From positions 1 to 41,115 of IMG/VR virus record IMGVR_UViG_3300032116_000483: 41,115 nucleotides of DNA; one strand, 5' to 3'. The DNA comes from a virus. Both the position numbers and the translations under genes were made by a program. Every line of letters starts with the position of its first letter. Position 1 is the first letter of the stretch. Shown here piece by piece: positions 1 through 4,773 of this stretch. Under the pieces are notes generated by a model, which saw only the letters and a list, made by a program, of their open reading frames with translations, had not been told where the DNA came from and ran no database searches.

Positions 1-12
1 TTTCCTGTTTCG

Positions 13-42
13 CACCCCTTTCGAGGGGTGTGATTTTTTTTT
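13..42 (+). terminator. Rho-independent terminator, rightward
   Basis: A 6-bp stem CACCCC/GGGGTG (13-18 and 25-30) with a six-base loop is followed by a run of T (34-42). It would stop transcripts entering from the left edge, so the operon that follows probably has its own promoter. Confidence 0.75.
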
Positions 43-73
43 GTTTACGCGTGTTTTTTCTTAGTAGGCGGCG

Positions 74-123
74 TTCTCACTTGTTCTCACTTGTTCTCAC
101 TTGTTCTCACTTGTTCTCACTTG
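74..123. repeat. Five tandem 10-bp repeats
   Basis: The unit TTCTCACTTG is repeated five times without interruption (74-83, 84-93, 94-103, 104-113, 114-123). It lies between the left-edge terminator and the first gene. It could be an iteron array, an operator array or a slippage-generated repeat. No spacers are present, so it is not CRISPR. Confidence 0.95.
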
Positions 124-179
124 TTCGAAACGGTTCGCAGTGTTTTTTAAAAATTTCAGTATGACAGGGGGGCGGGGGT

Positions 180-256
180 GTAGGTGTTACTTAGCTTTGT
201 GACTACCTACTGCATACAGCACAGTGTTGTATGCAAGCGACATACAGATGTATGTC
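180..256 (+). promoter_or_regulatory. Structured leader of the first gene: bulged hairpin plus two hairpins
   Basis: Three consecutive hairpins precede the first gene. One is GTAGGT-GTTAC / GTGAC-(T)-ACCTAC (180-190 with 199-210, one unpaired T on the 3' side). The second is TGCATAC/GTATGCA (211-217 with 229-235). The third is GACATAC/GTATGTC (239-245 with 250-256). The bulged form recurs at 806-829 and 1379-1402. A leader start near 160-180 is possible, but no convincing -35/-10 pair is visible; 124-179 otherwise shows only T-, A- and G-rich tracts. Confidence 0.5.
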
Positions 257-262
257 GATCAC

Positions 263-277
263 GTCCACAGAAAGGAC
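263..277 (+). promoter_or_regulatory. Leader hairpin carrying the ribosome binding site
   Basis: GTCC (263-266) can pair with GGAC (274-277), placing the AAAGGA ribosome binding site in the hairpin just upstream of the ATG at 286. The same 15-base segment occurs at 834-848 before the second gene. Confidence 0.4.
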
Positions 278-285
278 AAACAGTC

Positions 286-753
286 ATGTCATCAGTCATG
301 AACCAATTCGCTACCATCGCCGCAAGCACAGACGTTGTCTACAACCCAATCATCGAAGTGCTCGACACCGAGACCGTCATCTCGTTGCTGGGCCTCGTGC
401 CCGCTGTCGAGGTCGAGGTCGTGCCCGCTGTCGAGGATCGGCTCGACATCACCTTCGCGGAAGGTGAGTGCGAGCCGTTGGTGGCCACCAACGAACACGG
501 TAAGTTTGTATACCTCAAGACGGCCCAGTGGGCAAAAGTCCGTAGCGGTGATCCAGAAGTTGGTGGGCTAAACAACTTCACGGCGAAGATCGATCTGGTC
601 ATGCACTACAATCGCAAGGGTGAGCACACCGGAACCCTTGCGGTGTTCATGACGGAGGAAATGAACAAGTTCACCATGGACGCAATGGTGGACTGGAACC
701 ATTATCGCGCTGCAATCAATTGCAGCGATGAGATTGAGTTTCTCAACTGGTAG
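286..753 (+). CDS. Hypothetical acidic protein, 155 aa
   Basis: First gene of the rightward operon; no family recognised. The ATG at 286 is chosen over an in-frame upstream start at 184 because it follows AGAAAGGAC and because the upstream stretch overlaps the leader hairpins. Residues about 31-50 are unusual: the PAVEVEVVPAVE segment is an imperfect internal duplication, also visible in the DNA as a repeated CCCGCTGTCGAGG (nucleotides about 400-437). The remainder is a soluble mixed alpha/beta sequence without transmembrane or signal segments. A pseudoknot follows directly after the stop codon. Confidence 0.75.
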   Translation: MSSVMNQFATIAASTDVVYNPIIEVLDTETVISLLGLVPAVEVEVVPAVEDRLDITFAEGECEPLVATNEHGKFVYLKTAQWAKVRSGDPEVGGLNNFTAKIDLVMHYNRKGEHTGTLAVFMTEEMNKFTMDAMVDWNHYRAAINCSDEIEFLNW

Positions 754-762
754 TCAGTTCAC

Positions 763-794
763 CCTCAACGCTCACCTGAGGTAAAGGATGTGAG
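763..794 (+). promoter_or_regulatory. H-type RNA pseudoknot, class A, copy 1
   Basis: Stem 1 is CCTCA (763-767) with TGAGG (777-781). Loop 1 is ACG, then the stem 2 strand CTCAC (771-775) and one C. The linker TAAAGGAT leads to GTGAG (790-794), which pairs with CTCAC. It starts 9 nt after the stop of the first gene. Confidence 0.8.
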
Positions 795-805
795 AGTTTA
801 GTATT

Positions 806-829
806 ACGAGCTACACAGTGTAGACTCGT
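806..829 (+). promoter_or_regulatory. Bulged hairpin in leader
   Basis: ACGAG-CTACA (806-815) pairs with TGTAG-(A)-CTCGT (819-829), leaving a single unpaired A at 824. The shape matches 180-210 and 1379-1402. It lies between the pseudoknot and the ribosome binding site of the next gene. Confidence 0.65.
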
Positions 830-856
830 CAATGTCCACAGAAAGGACGTGCTGGT

Positions 857-1162
857 ATGATCGCTTTGTATGTCATTGCTGCGTTGTTCATTTTGAGCAA
901 GTTGTTTGTGTTCGCAGTGGATATGTACCTCTGGGTGACGATGAATCGGGCCGTGCGGAAAGCAACTCGGTTCAAGCAGTACTACGACATCGCACATCTC
1001 CCCGAAGATGCCGAAGACGCGATTCGTCACTGGCGGGAAGCAAGTCGGATCGCTTTTATCCTCAATAAGGAGACTTTGGCCGATTGGTATTATGAGCAGT
1101 CAACCAAAGTTGCCCCTGTCCGCGATTACGAGCTCGAACGCATCGAGCGCTTAATCAAGTAG
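857..1162 (+). CDS. Small membrane-anchored protein, 101 aa
   Basis: No family recognised. Residues about 2-27 form one hydrophobic transmembrane helix, followed by a basic, helical, soluble tail (residues 30-101) ending in an acidic/basic helix. The topology suggests one membrane pass with most of the protein on one side. The ATG at 857 follows AGAAAGGAC in a leader hairpin shared with the first gene. Class A pseudoknots flank the gene on both sides. Possible roles, not supported further here, are superinfection exclusion or another host-membrane takeover function. Confidence 0.75.
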   Translation: MIALYVIAALFILSKLFVFAVDMYLWVTMNRAVRKATRFKQYYDIAHLPEDAEDAIRHWREASRIAFILNKETLADWYYEQSTKVAPVRDYELERIERLIK

Positions 1163-1167
1163 TTCAC

Positions 1168-1197
1168 CTGCAACGCTCACCTGCAGTAGGATGTGAG
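1168..1197 (+). promoter_or_regulatory. H-type RNA pseudoknot, class A, copy 2
   Basis: Stem 1 CTGCA (1168-1172) pairs with TGCAG (1182-1186). Loop ACG is followed by the stem 2 strand CTCAC (1176-1180) and one C. The linker TAGGAT leads to GTGAG (1193-1197). Relative to copy 1, stem 1 has changed on both strands and pairing is kept. Confidence 0.8.
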
Positions 1198-1234
1198 ATG
1201 CCGCTGTATAGTGTTATGAAAGGAGGTGATTAGC

Positions 1235-1324
1235 ATGGTTAAGCTGTACCGTCGTCGGTATAAGCGTTACGTCCGCATCTGCGGCGTAATGCAGATGATG
1301 TTGCCCAGCACCTACTGGGCGTAG
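1235..1324 (+). CDS. Tiny basic protein, 29 aa
   Basis: The reading frame 1235-1324 begins 7 nt after the strong ribosome binding site AAGGAGGTGAT and ends at TAG just before the third class A pseudoknot. The product is strongly basic at the N-terminus (VKLYRRRYKRYVR) and has a Met/aromatic-rich C-terminus. No family is recognised. The ribosome binding site, and its position between two pseudoknots exactly like the other genes, argue that it is translated. Confidence 0.6.
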   Translation: MVKLYRRRYKRYVRICGVMQMMLPSTYWA

Positions 1325-1331
1325 CGTTCGC

Positions 1332-1363
1332 CCACAACGCCTACCTGTGGTAAAGGATGTAGG
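1332..1363 (+). promoter_or_regulatory. H-type RNA pseudoknot, class A, copy 3
   Basis: Stem 1 CCACA (1332-1336) pairs with TGTGG (1346-1350). Loop ACG is followed by CCTAC (1340-1344) and one C. The linker TAAAGGAT leads to GTAGG (1359-1363), which pairs with CCTAC. Here both stems differ from copies 1 and 2 with compensating changes, while ACG, C and the (AAA)GGAT linker are retained. Confidence 0.85.
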
Positions 1364-1378
1364 ATATATAGTATACTT

Positions 1379-1422
1379 GCGGCGTAGATGTCCTACAGCC
1401 GCGTATCGCCGGAGTACCCGGC
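1379..1422 (+). promoter_or_regulatory. Bulged hairpin followed by GC-rich hairpin
   Basis: GCGGC-GTAG (1379-1387) pairs with CTAC-(A)-GCCGC (1393-1402), again with one unpaired A on the 3' side. A second hairpin GCCGG/CCGGC (1408-1412 with 1418-1422) follows. The AGGGAG ribosome binding site of the next gene comes immediately after. Confidence 0.6.
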
Positions 1423-1434
1423 AGGGAGAACGTC

Positions 1435-1752
1435 GTGTTTTATTCAATCATTGCGTTGTTGTTGATCGTGGTTGCAGGTTTGGGTTTCTACGTTCGGCAC
1501 CTCCGTGCTCAAATCCGCCTGATGGCGGTCGAGCACCGCCATCAGGTGCTTAGCCTGCTCGCCGATGCCGAGCGCATCGAGTGGCAGTATCGTAAGGAGC
1601 TTAAGGCTGCCAAGGAGAGTGAGAAATGGGCGGCTCAAGCCGCTGCGTACCAAGCGGGATTCAAGGACGGGCTGATGACGGCCAAAAAGGCTGTACGCCA
1701 AGCCGCCGCAGCCGCAGCCACTTCGGCCATTGACGAGCTGCTGAAGAAGTAG
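1435..1752 (+). CDS. Membrane-anchored coiled-coil/Ala-rich protein, 105 aa
   Basis: Starts with GTG at 1435 after AGGGAG. Residues about 3-20 are a hydrophobic transmembrane helix. Residues 25-70 form a charged helix with heptad character. A nearly pure Ala stretch lies around residues 88-96 and the C-terminus is short and charged. This resembles small inner-membrane phage proteins with a helical rod, but there are no lysis genes next to it, so a spanin assignment is not justified. The last base of its stop codon is part of the following pseudoknot. Confidence 0.75.
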   Translation: MFYSIIALLLIVVAGLGFYVRHLRAQIRLMAVEHRHQVLSLLADAERIEWQYRKELKAAKESEKWAAQAAAYQAGFKDGLMTAKKAVRQAAAAAATSAIDELLKK

Positions 1753-1780
1753 CCCGTCCGAGGAATGGGCGTGTACCTCG
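1752..1780 (+). promoter_or_regulatory. H-type RNA pseudoknot at gene junction
   Basis: Stem 1 GCCC (1752-1755) pairs with GGGC (1767-1770). The stem 2 strand CGAGG (1759-1763) pairs with CCTCG (1776-1780) across the linker GTGTA. All pairs are Watson-Crick. The first base is the G of the upstream TAG stop codon. Bases 1781-1861 hold possible further pairing (CGTAG 1807-1811 with CTACG 1843-1847, or ACCCG 1815-1819 with CGGGT 1846-1850), which I could not resolve. Confidence 0.65.
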
Positions 1781-1877
1781 TTAAAAACTCTGCCCACCAT
1801 TGCGGACGTAGTACACCCGCGACATAGATACTGTACTCTGGCCTACGGGTCAGCGCTCTTGAAAGGAGCACAGGGTT

Positions 1878-2099
1878 ATGGCTAAGAATTTATTGAAACG
1901 CGTGGCTAACGGCCGCGCAAAGCGTGCGTGGCGAACAGGTACCACTCAGAGCGAGTGGGTCCGCAATCCGGTGCCTTTGGGCTACCGAATTGCGGGGTTT
2001 TGGGCTTTTATGCCCGAGATGGACGTCACGCTGGTAGACCGCCATGGGCGGTTCTACCACTGGGCGGGAGGGAGTGATGCGCCGCGACGGCGCAAGTAA
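1878..2099 (+). CDS. Small basic hypothetical protein, 73 aa
   Basis: ATG at 1878 follows GAAAGGAG. The product is rich in Arg and Lys at both ends (LLKRVANGRAKRAWR near the start, APRRRK at the end), with an aromatic middle (YRIAGFWAFM). No family is recognised; nucleic-acid binding is possible from charge alone. Two tandem pseudoknots separate it from the next gene. Confidence 0.7.
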   Translation: MAKNLLKRVANGRAKRAWRTGTTQSEWVRNPVPLGYRIAGFWAFMPEMDVTLVDRHGRFYHWAGGSDAPRRRK

Positions 2100-2113
2100 G
2101 TAAGTAGTGCCGT

Positions 2114-2148
2114 GTCCGGTACTCCCGCGGACGTTAATATCGGGGAGT
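2114..2148 (+). promoter_or_regulatory. H-type RNA pseudoknot, first of a tandem pair
   Basis: Stem 1 GTCCG (2114-2118) pairs with CGGAC (2128-2132). The loop strand ACTCCC (2121-2126) pairs with GGGAGT (2143-2148). Pairing is perfect in both stems. Confidence 0.7.
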
Positions 2149-2151
2149 CCA

Positions 2152-2187
2152 TTGTGGGAGTAGTGCACCCACAACAAGTTCTGCACT
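2152..2187 (+). promoter_or_regulatory. H-type RNA pseudoknot, second of a tandem pair
   Basis: Stem 1 TTGTGGG (2152-2158) pairs with CCCACAA (2168-2174). The loop strand AGTGCA (2162-2167) abuts stem 1 and pairs with TGCACT (2182-2187). This is a classical pseudoknot geometry, 7 + 6 bp with no base between the stems. Confidence 0.75.
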
Positions 2188-2207
2188 CCCTGTCAGTTTG
2201 ACATGGG
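2188..2207 (+). promoter_or_regulatory. Bulged hairpin in leader
   Basis: CCC-TGTCA (2188-2195) can pair with TGACA-(T)-GGG (2199-2207) with one unpaired base on the 3' side, like the leader hairpins at 180-210, 806-829 and 1379-1402. It precedes the ribosome binding site of the GTG-started gene at 2248. Confidence 0.5.
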
Positions 2208-2247
2208 TCTACACTGTGCTGGCAGTATATCCAGTAAGGAGTACATC

Positions 2248-2772
2248 GTGGCTATTTCCAAAGCTGAGTTCGCAATCTTCGAGTCCGTGAAGCCCAGTCA
2301 CATTCGTCGCCACAAGCGGTCGTGGCGATTCGAAAACGGCGTCAAAAACCGTCACTCGTACAAGACGAGCGAGGGTCCGCGCCCCCGTATGGAGGCCCCA
2401 GAGATTGGGGAATACGACCGTAAGGTCGTGCCCACGCCAAGTTGGGTGTGGCAGGAAACCACTGCCCGGTGGGGCGTGGTAGTCGAATGTGGAGGAACAG
2501 GAACTTTTTTCGTCACAACCGCCGAGCCCGGCTCGGACGGACGCATCAACGTCGACACCCTAGGCGTCATGCCGGGGGTGGTAGCGAAGATAATTGGGGT
2601 CTGTGGATACTGGAGATATCACGAAGACAGATGGCCGAGCGTCGGCCATCTGGTATGCTACCGGGAGTATGGCCATAAGCTGTACCCTTGGTGCAGGGAG
2701 TTGGCAGTAGATGATAGTGGCACTTTGTGGTACCAAGAAATTGAGGCTTGCAGAGTAAATTTCTATTTCTGA
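2248..2772 (+). CDS. Hypothetical protein, 174 aa
   Basis: GTG at 2248 follows AGTAAGGAG with good spacing. The in-frame ATG at 2203 is rejected because it lies inside the leader hairpin and has no ribosome binding site. The first 50 residues are basic (KPSHIRRHKRSWRF); the rest is beta-rich with many Trp, Tyr and Gly, as in small single-domain beta proteins. No family recognised. It sits between the tandem pseudoknots 2114-2187 and another at 2782-2812. Confidence 0.7.
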   Translation: MAISKAEFAIFESVKPSHIRRHKRSWRFENGVKNRHSYKTSEGPRPRMEAPEIGEYDRKVVPTPSWVWQETTARWGVVVECGGTGTFFVTTAEPGSDGRINVDTLGVMPGVVAKIIGVCGYWRYHEDRWPSVGHLVCYREYGHKLYPWCRELAVDDSGTLWYQEIEACRVNFYF

Positions 2773-2781
2773 TTCTGATTT

Positions 2782-2812
2782 GAGCTCTCGGTAAAGCTCG
2801 TTAAACACCGAG
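2782..2812 (+). promoter_or_regulatory. H-type RNA pseudoknot at gene junction
   Basis: Stem 1 GAGCT (2782-2786) pairs with AGCTC (2795-2799). Stem 2 CTCGGT (2787-2792) pairs with ACCGAG (2807-2812) across the linker GTTAAAC. The stem strands are adjacent and all pairs are Watson-Crick. Confidence 0.7.
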
Positions 2813-2841
2813 GCACGTACATCGTGTGCGTGCTTGTAGTG

Positions 2842-2874
2842 TACGGTGGAAGGAGGTAGTATGGACCCACCGTA
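2842..2874 (+). promoter_or_regulatory. Hairpin enclosing a ribosome binding site and start codon
   Basis: TACGGTGG (2842-2849) pairs perfectly with CCACCGTA (2867-2874). The 17-base loop contains AAGGAGG and the ATG at 2861. If formed, it would regulate initiation of the small frame 2861-3040, or simply be the first part of a larger structured RNA. Confidence 0.6.
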
Positions 2875-3040
2875 TGGCCGATCGTGTCCCGCTGTAGAGT
2901 GCGGGACAGCCCTATGGTTACTCTACCTACTATACATCTACGGCGGGTGTATCTGTAGTATGTCGCCGGTTTATTCTCGGCCAGTAGTCTGCTTCTACTA
3001 TGGTGTAGGAGTGCTGCCCGGGAATTATTGTTTCCTATAG
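2861..3040 (+). CDS. Possible 59-aa Cys/Tyr-rich hydrophobic protein (or noncoding)
   Basis: An ATG with AAGGAGG at ideal spacing opens a 59-codon frame ending in TAG at 3038-3040. The product has seven Cys, many Tyr and a hydrophobic middle (residues about 17-35), so it could be a small membrane protein. Against this, the frame overlaps two strong pseudoknots (2885-2926, 2932-2968), its amino-acid composition is unlike its neighbours, and the start is buried in a hairpin. I regard coding and purely structural roles as about equally likely. An alternative GTG start at 2846 lies inside the hairpin stem. Confidence 0.4.
   Translation: MDPPYGRSCPAVECGTALWLLYLLYIYGGCICSMSPVYSRPVVCFYYGVGVLPGNYCFL
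2885..2926 (+). promoter_or_regulatory. Large H-type RNA pseudoknot inside a small reading frame
   Basis: Stem 1 TGTCCCGC (2885-2892) pairs with GCGGGACA (2901-2908). The loop strand GTAGAGT (2894-2900) pairs with ACTCTAC (2920-2926). Both stems are perfect (8 and 7 bp), with no base between them and an 11-base linker. Confidence 0.75.
2932..2968 (+). promoter_or_regulatory. H-type RNA pseudoknot, tandem to the previous one
   Basis: Stem 1 ATACATC (2932-2938) pairs with GGTGTAT (2946-2952, one G-U). The loop strand CGGCG (2941-2945) pairs with CGCCG (2964-2968) across an 11-base linker. The geometry matches the preceding pseudoknot: no base between stems, 11-base third loop. Confidence 0.65.
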
Positions 3041-3048
3041 GAGGGTAA

Positions 3049-3357
3049 GTGGATCCTAGAGCAAAACGTGATTGGACCCACGAGGATGGCTACACAGTCA
3101 TCGAAGCCACTGTCATTCGACGGGTGGCCACACTCGAACCGCGGTCATTCACTTGCACGATCGTCGTGCATCGCGTGATGAGCGCGGCACAAGCACGTCA
3201 GGAATTTGAGTTCACGCAGGACGACGACAACGTCCGTGTGGCCTCGCGTGTGGAGTCTGCATTTCTTGCCTATTCGCAGGCAGAGGTGCAGGAGATCGTC
3301 AATGGGCGAAGTACAATGACAGGGCCGGGGTTTCTGGCCAAGTACAAGCGCCGCTAG
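3049..3357 (+). CDS. Hypothetical protein, 102 aa
   Basis: GTG start at 3049 follows TAGGAGGG, eight bases after the TAG closing the preceding small frame. No family recognised. N-terminal half is beta-like (TVIEATVIRRVATL, FTCTIVVHRV); the C-terminal half is helical and ends in a basic KYKRR tail. No membrane segment. Confidence 0.7.
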   Translation: MDPRAKRDWTHEDGYTVIEATVIRRVATLEPRSFTCTIVVHRVMSAAQARQEFEFTQDDDNVRVASRVESAFLAYSQAEVQEIVNGRSTMTGPGFLAKYKRR

Positions 3358-3360
3358 TAT

Positions 3361-3391
3361 CTCCCTATGCCTGCGTGGGTGAGTATGCAGG
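3361..3391 (+). promoter_or_regulatory. Possible H-type RNA pseudoknot (less certain)
   Basis: CTCCC (3361-3365) can pair with GG-T-GAG (3378-3383, one bulged T). CCTGC (3370-3374) pairs with GCAGG (3387-3391) in crossing order. It sits right after a stop codon like the other elements, but the bulge makes it weaker. Confidence 0.45.
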
Positions 3392-3427
3392 AGTAGTAGT
3401 CGTACGCTAGACAGAAAGGAATCTAAC

Positions 3428-4198
3428 ATGCGTACAATCAGTGCTGGTATGGGGTTCGGGCTTGCCATCGTCAACGGCAAGCTCACGGGCTACGGCATTG
3501 CCGTGCCTGAGTTCAAGTGCGACACCGTTGCCGCTGGTGCGGTCGGCGTGGCAGCCGATACGGCCAACGGCGTGGTGAAGGCGTTCACGCGCCGACCGTC
3601 GGCCCAGTTGGAAGCCATGGTGGCCAAGTTCCACGAGGTAGTTACCTCGATGGAGCTTTACACCGTGTCGGACATCGCAGTGTCCGACCGTGCCATTGGG
3701 ATCATCGGCATGGGCCGGTACGGCTACCGCTTGGCGGTGGTCGGATACACCGGCCTACCACATCAGTCCGTTCCGTCAGACCTCGAAGTTGCAGTAGGTG
3801 ATGAGTCATTCGTCCCCACTGCGGGGTCGACTGGCTGGCTGTTGGCAGTGAAGTCACCTCGCCACTGGCAGGTGACCAATGCTGTGCGTGACCTCACCGT
3901 CACCAACAAGTGGTTGTATTCGGCCACGGGGTGGAAAGCCCCATTCAGTCACTACACTCCGGATGCGGAGTTGGAGTGGTTGGAGTTTGACGGCGGTCAC
4001 TGTGTAGCGGCATATGCCGACTATGTGGCGACCGTAGTCGATGGCACGTTGTACGCGCCAGCGACGATGGTCAATCAATACCAAGTGCGGTACATACCCA
4101 CTTGGCACGGGTGGGCCGAAGTGGTCTTCGGCCACCAGTGCGGCATGGGCCGCGCGGTGAATGGTCAAGTGTATTTCTGGGGTACGCAGCCCCAGTAG
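3428..4198 (+). CDS. Hypothetical protein, 256 aa
   Basis: ATG at 3428 follows GAAAGGAATCTAAC. No recognised domain. The N-terminus has a Gly-rich, beta-type start (GMGFGLAIVNGKLTGYGIAV). The rest is beta-rich with scattered Trp, and the C-terminus ends in a short beta segment (GQVYFWGTQ). Alternating short beta strands with Gly turns are compatible with a beta-propeller or beta-solenoid, but I cannot place it. It is the last gene before the class B pseudoknots begin. Confidence 0.75.
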   Translation: MRTISAGMGFGLAIVNGKLTGYGIAVPEFKCDTVAAGAVGVAADTANGVVKAFTRRPSAQLEAMVAKFHEVVTSMELYTVSDIAVSDRAIGIIGMGRYGYRLAVVGYTGLPHQSVPSDLEVAVGDESFVPTAGSTGWLLAVKSPRHWQVTNAVRDLTVTNKWLYSATGWKAPFSHYTPDAELEWLEFDGGHCVAAYADYVATVVDGTLYAPATMVNQYQVRYIPTWHGWAEVVFGHQCGMGRAVNGQVYFWGTQPQ

Positions 4199-4204
4199 AA
4201 ATAC

Positions 4205-4239
4205 CGTGGAGTCGAGAGCAACCACGTTAAAAGACTTTC
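4205..4239 (+). promoter_or_regulatory. RNA pseudoknot, class B, copy 1
   Basis: Stem 1 CGTGG (4205-4209) pairs with CCACG (4222-4226). The enclosed loop AGT...GCAA matches the class pattern. Stem 2 is either GAGAG (4214-4218) with CTTTC (4235-4239, one G-U) or AGTC (4210-4213) with GACT (4233-4236). This is the least certain stem 2 of the class. Confidence 0.6.
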
Positions 4240-4265
4240 AGTGTTATAGTGTATGGAGGTTTGCC

Positions 4266-4505
4266 ATGAATTACGAAGTACCCCGCCCATTCTTGATCGT
4301 ACCGCAGATCGTCTGCGGTAAGTTGCAGGTCGGAGTCTGGTACAAAGAAATCCCCTCGTACGACTCGGCCGAGTGGTGGTCGACGAGCAGTTTGGAAGTC
4401 GCGATGCAAGATGCCAACCGCATCGCAACCGAAACCGGCATGCCCGTCTACGTGATGGAGAGTTGTGCTGCAGGATTTTGGATCATCGCAAAGGCGGTGA
4501 TGTAA
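4266..4505 (+). CDS. Small hypothetical protein, 79 aa, paralogue of the next gene
   Basis: ATG at 4266 follows TGGAGG. The arrangement is a beta strand, a WYKEIPSYDSA-type turn, a helix (AMQDANRIATETG) and a beta hairpin (VYVMES...FWIIAKA). The following 67-aa protein has the same order of elements (W..IP.Y..A, helix, FLVID...WVWAAY), so the two look like diverged tandem duplicates. The TAA stop overlaps the next ATG (TAATG), indicating translational coupling. No pseudoknot separates the pair. Confidence 0.75.
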   Translation: MNYEVPRPFLIVPQIVCGKLQVGVWYKEIPSYDSAEWWSTSSLEVAMQDANRIATETGMPVYVMESCAAGFWIIAKAVM

Positions 4506-4708
4506 TGTTCAGCGTTCGATCACACCCGGACTTTCAGTGGCAAGCGTGGGACATCCCCACGTACAAAAAAGCTTGTACCGTGGCCAAGGAACAGTCCAAG
4601 GCCTACCCGCAAATACCGTTCTTGGTTATAGACCGCACCAACTGGGTGTGGGCTGCCTACCGAAACGGTAAGGTTATCTCGGGATTTTTACCATATCAGC
4701 TGTGGTAG
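4505..4708 (+). CDS. Small hypothetical protein, 67 aa, paralogue of the preceding gene
   Basis: The ATG at 4505 shares one base with the upstream stop codon and is preceded by GGCGGTGA inside the upstream gene. The sequence repeats the pattern of the preceding protein: W.IPTY, a helix of about 15 residues, then two beta strands with Trp and Tyr. No known family. Compact alpha/beta fold expected, function unknown. Confidence 0.7.
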   Translation: MFSVRSHPDFQWQAWDIPTYKKACTVAKEQSKAYPQIPFLVIDRTNWVWAAYRNGKVISGFLPYQLW

Positions 4709-4715
4709 AATTCCC

Positions 4716-4755
4716 CCACGGAGTTGGGAGTAACCGTGGTATAATAACTTCCAAT
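4716..4755 (+). promoter_or_regulatory. RNA pseudoknot, class B, copy 2
   Basis: Stem 1 CCACGG (4716-4721) pairs with CCGTGG (4734-4739). Stem 2 GTTGG (4723-4727) pairs with CCAAT (4751-4755, one G-U). Loop 2 ends in GTAA and the linker ends in AACTT, as in the other copies; this copy has an extended linker. Confidence 0.75.
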
Positions 4756-4773
4756 TAAGCGAAGGAGACCAAC

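Noticed and set aside
74-123. Short tandem repeats as a CRISPR array
   Set aside because: The 10-bp units are contiguous with no spacers and no cas genes are near (the Cas4-like nuclease at 22021-22791 stands in a replication cluster).
184-285. Extended start of the first gene
   Set aside because: It runs through the three leader hairpins and lacks a ribosome binding site, whereas ATG 286 has one.
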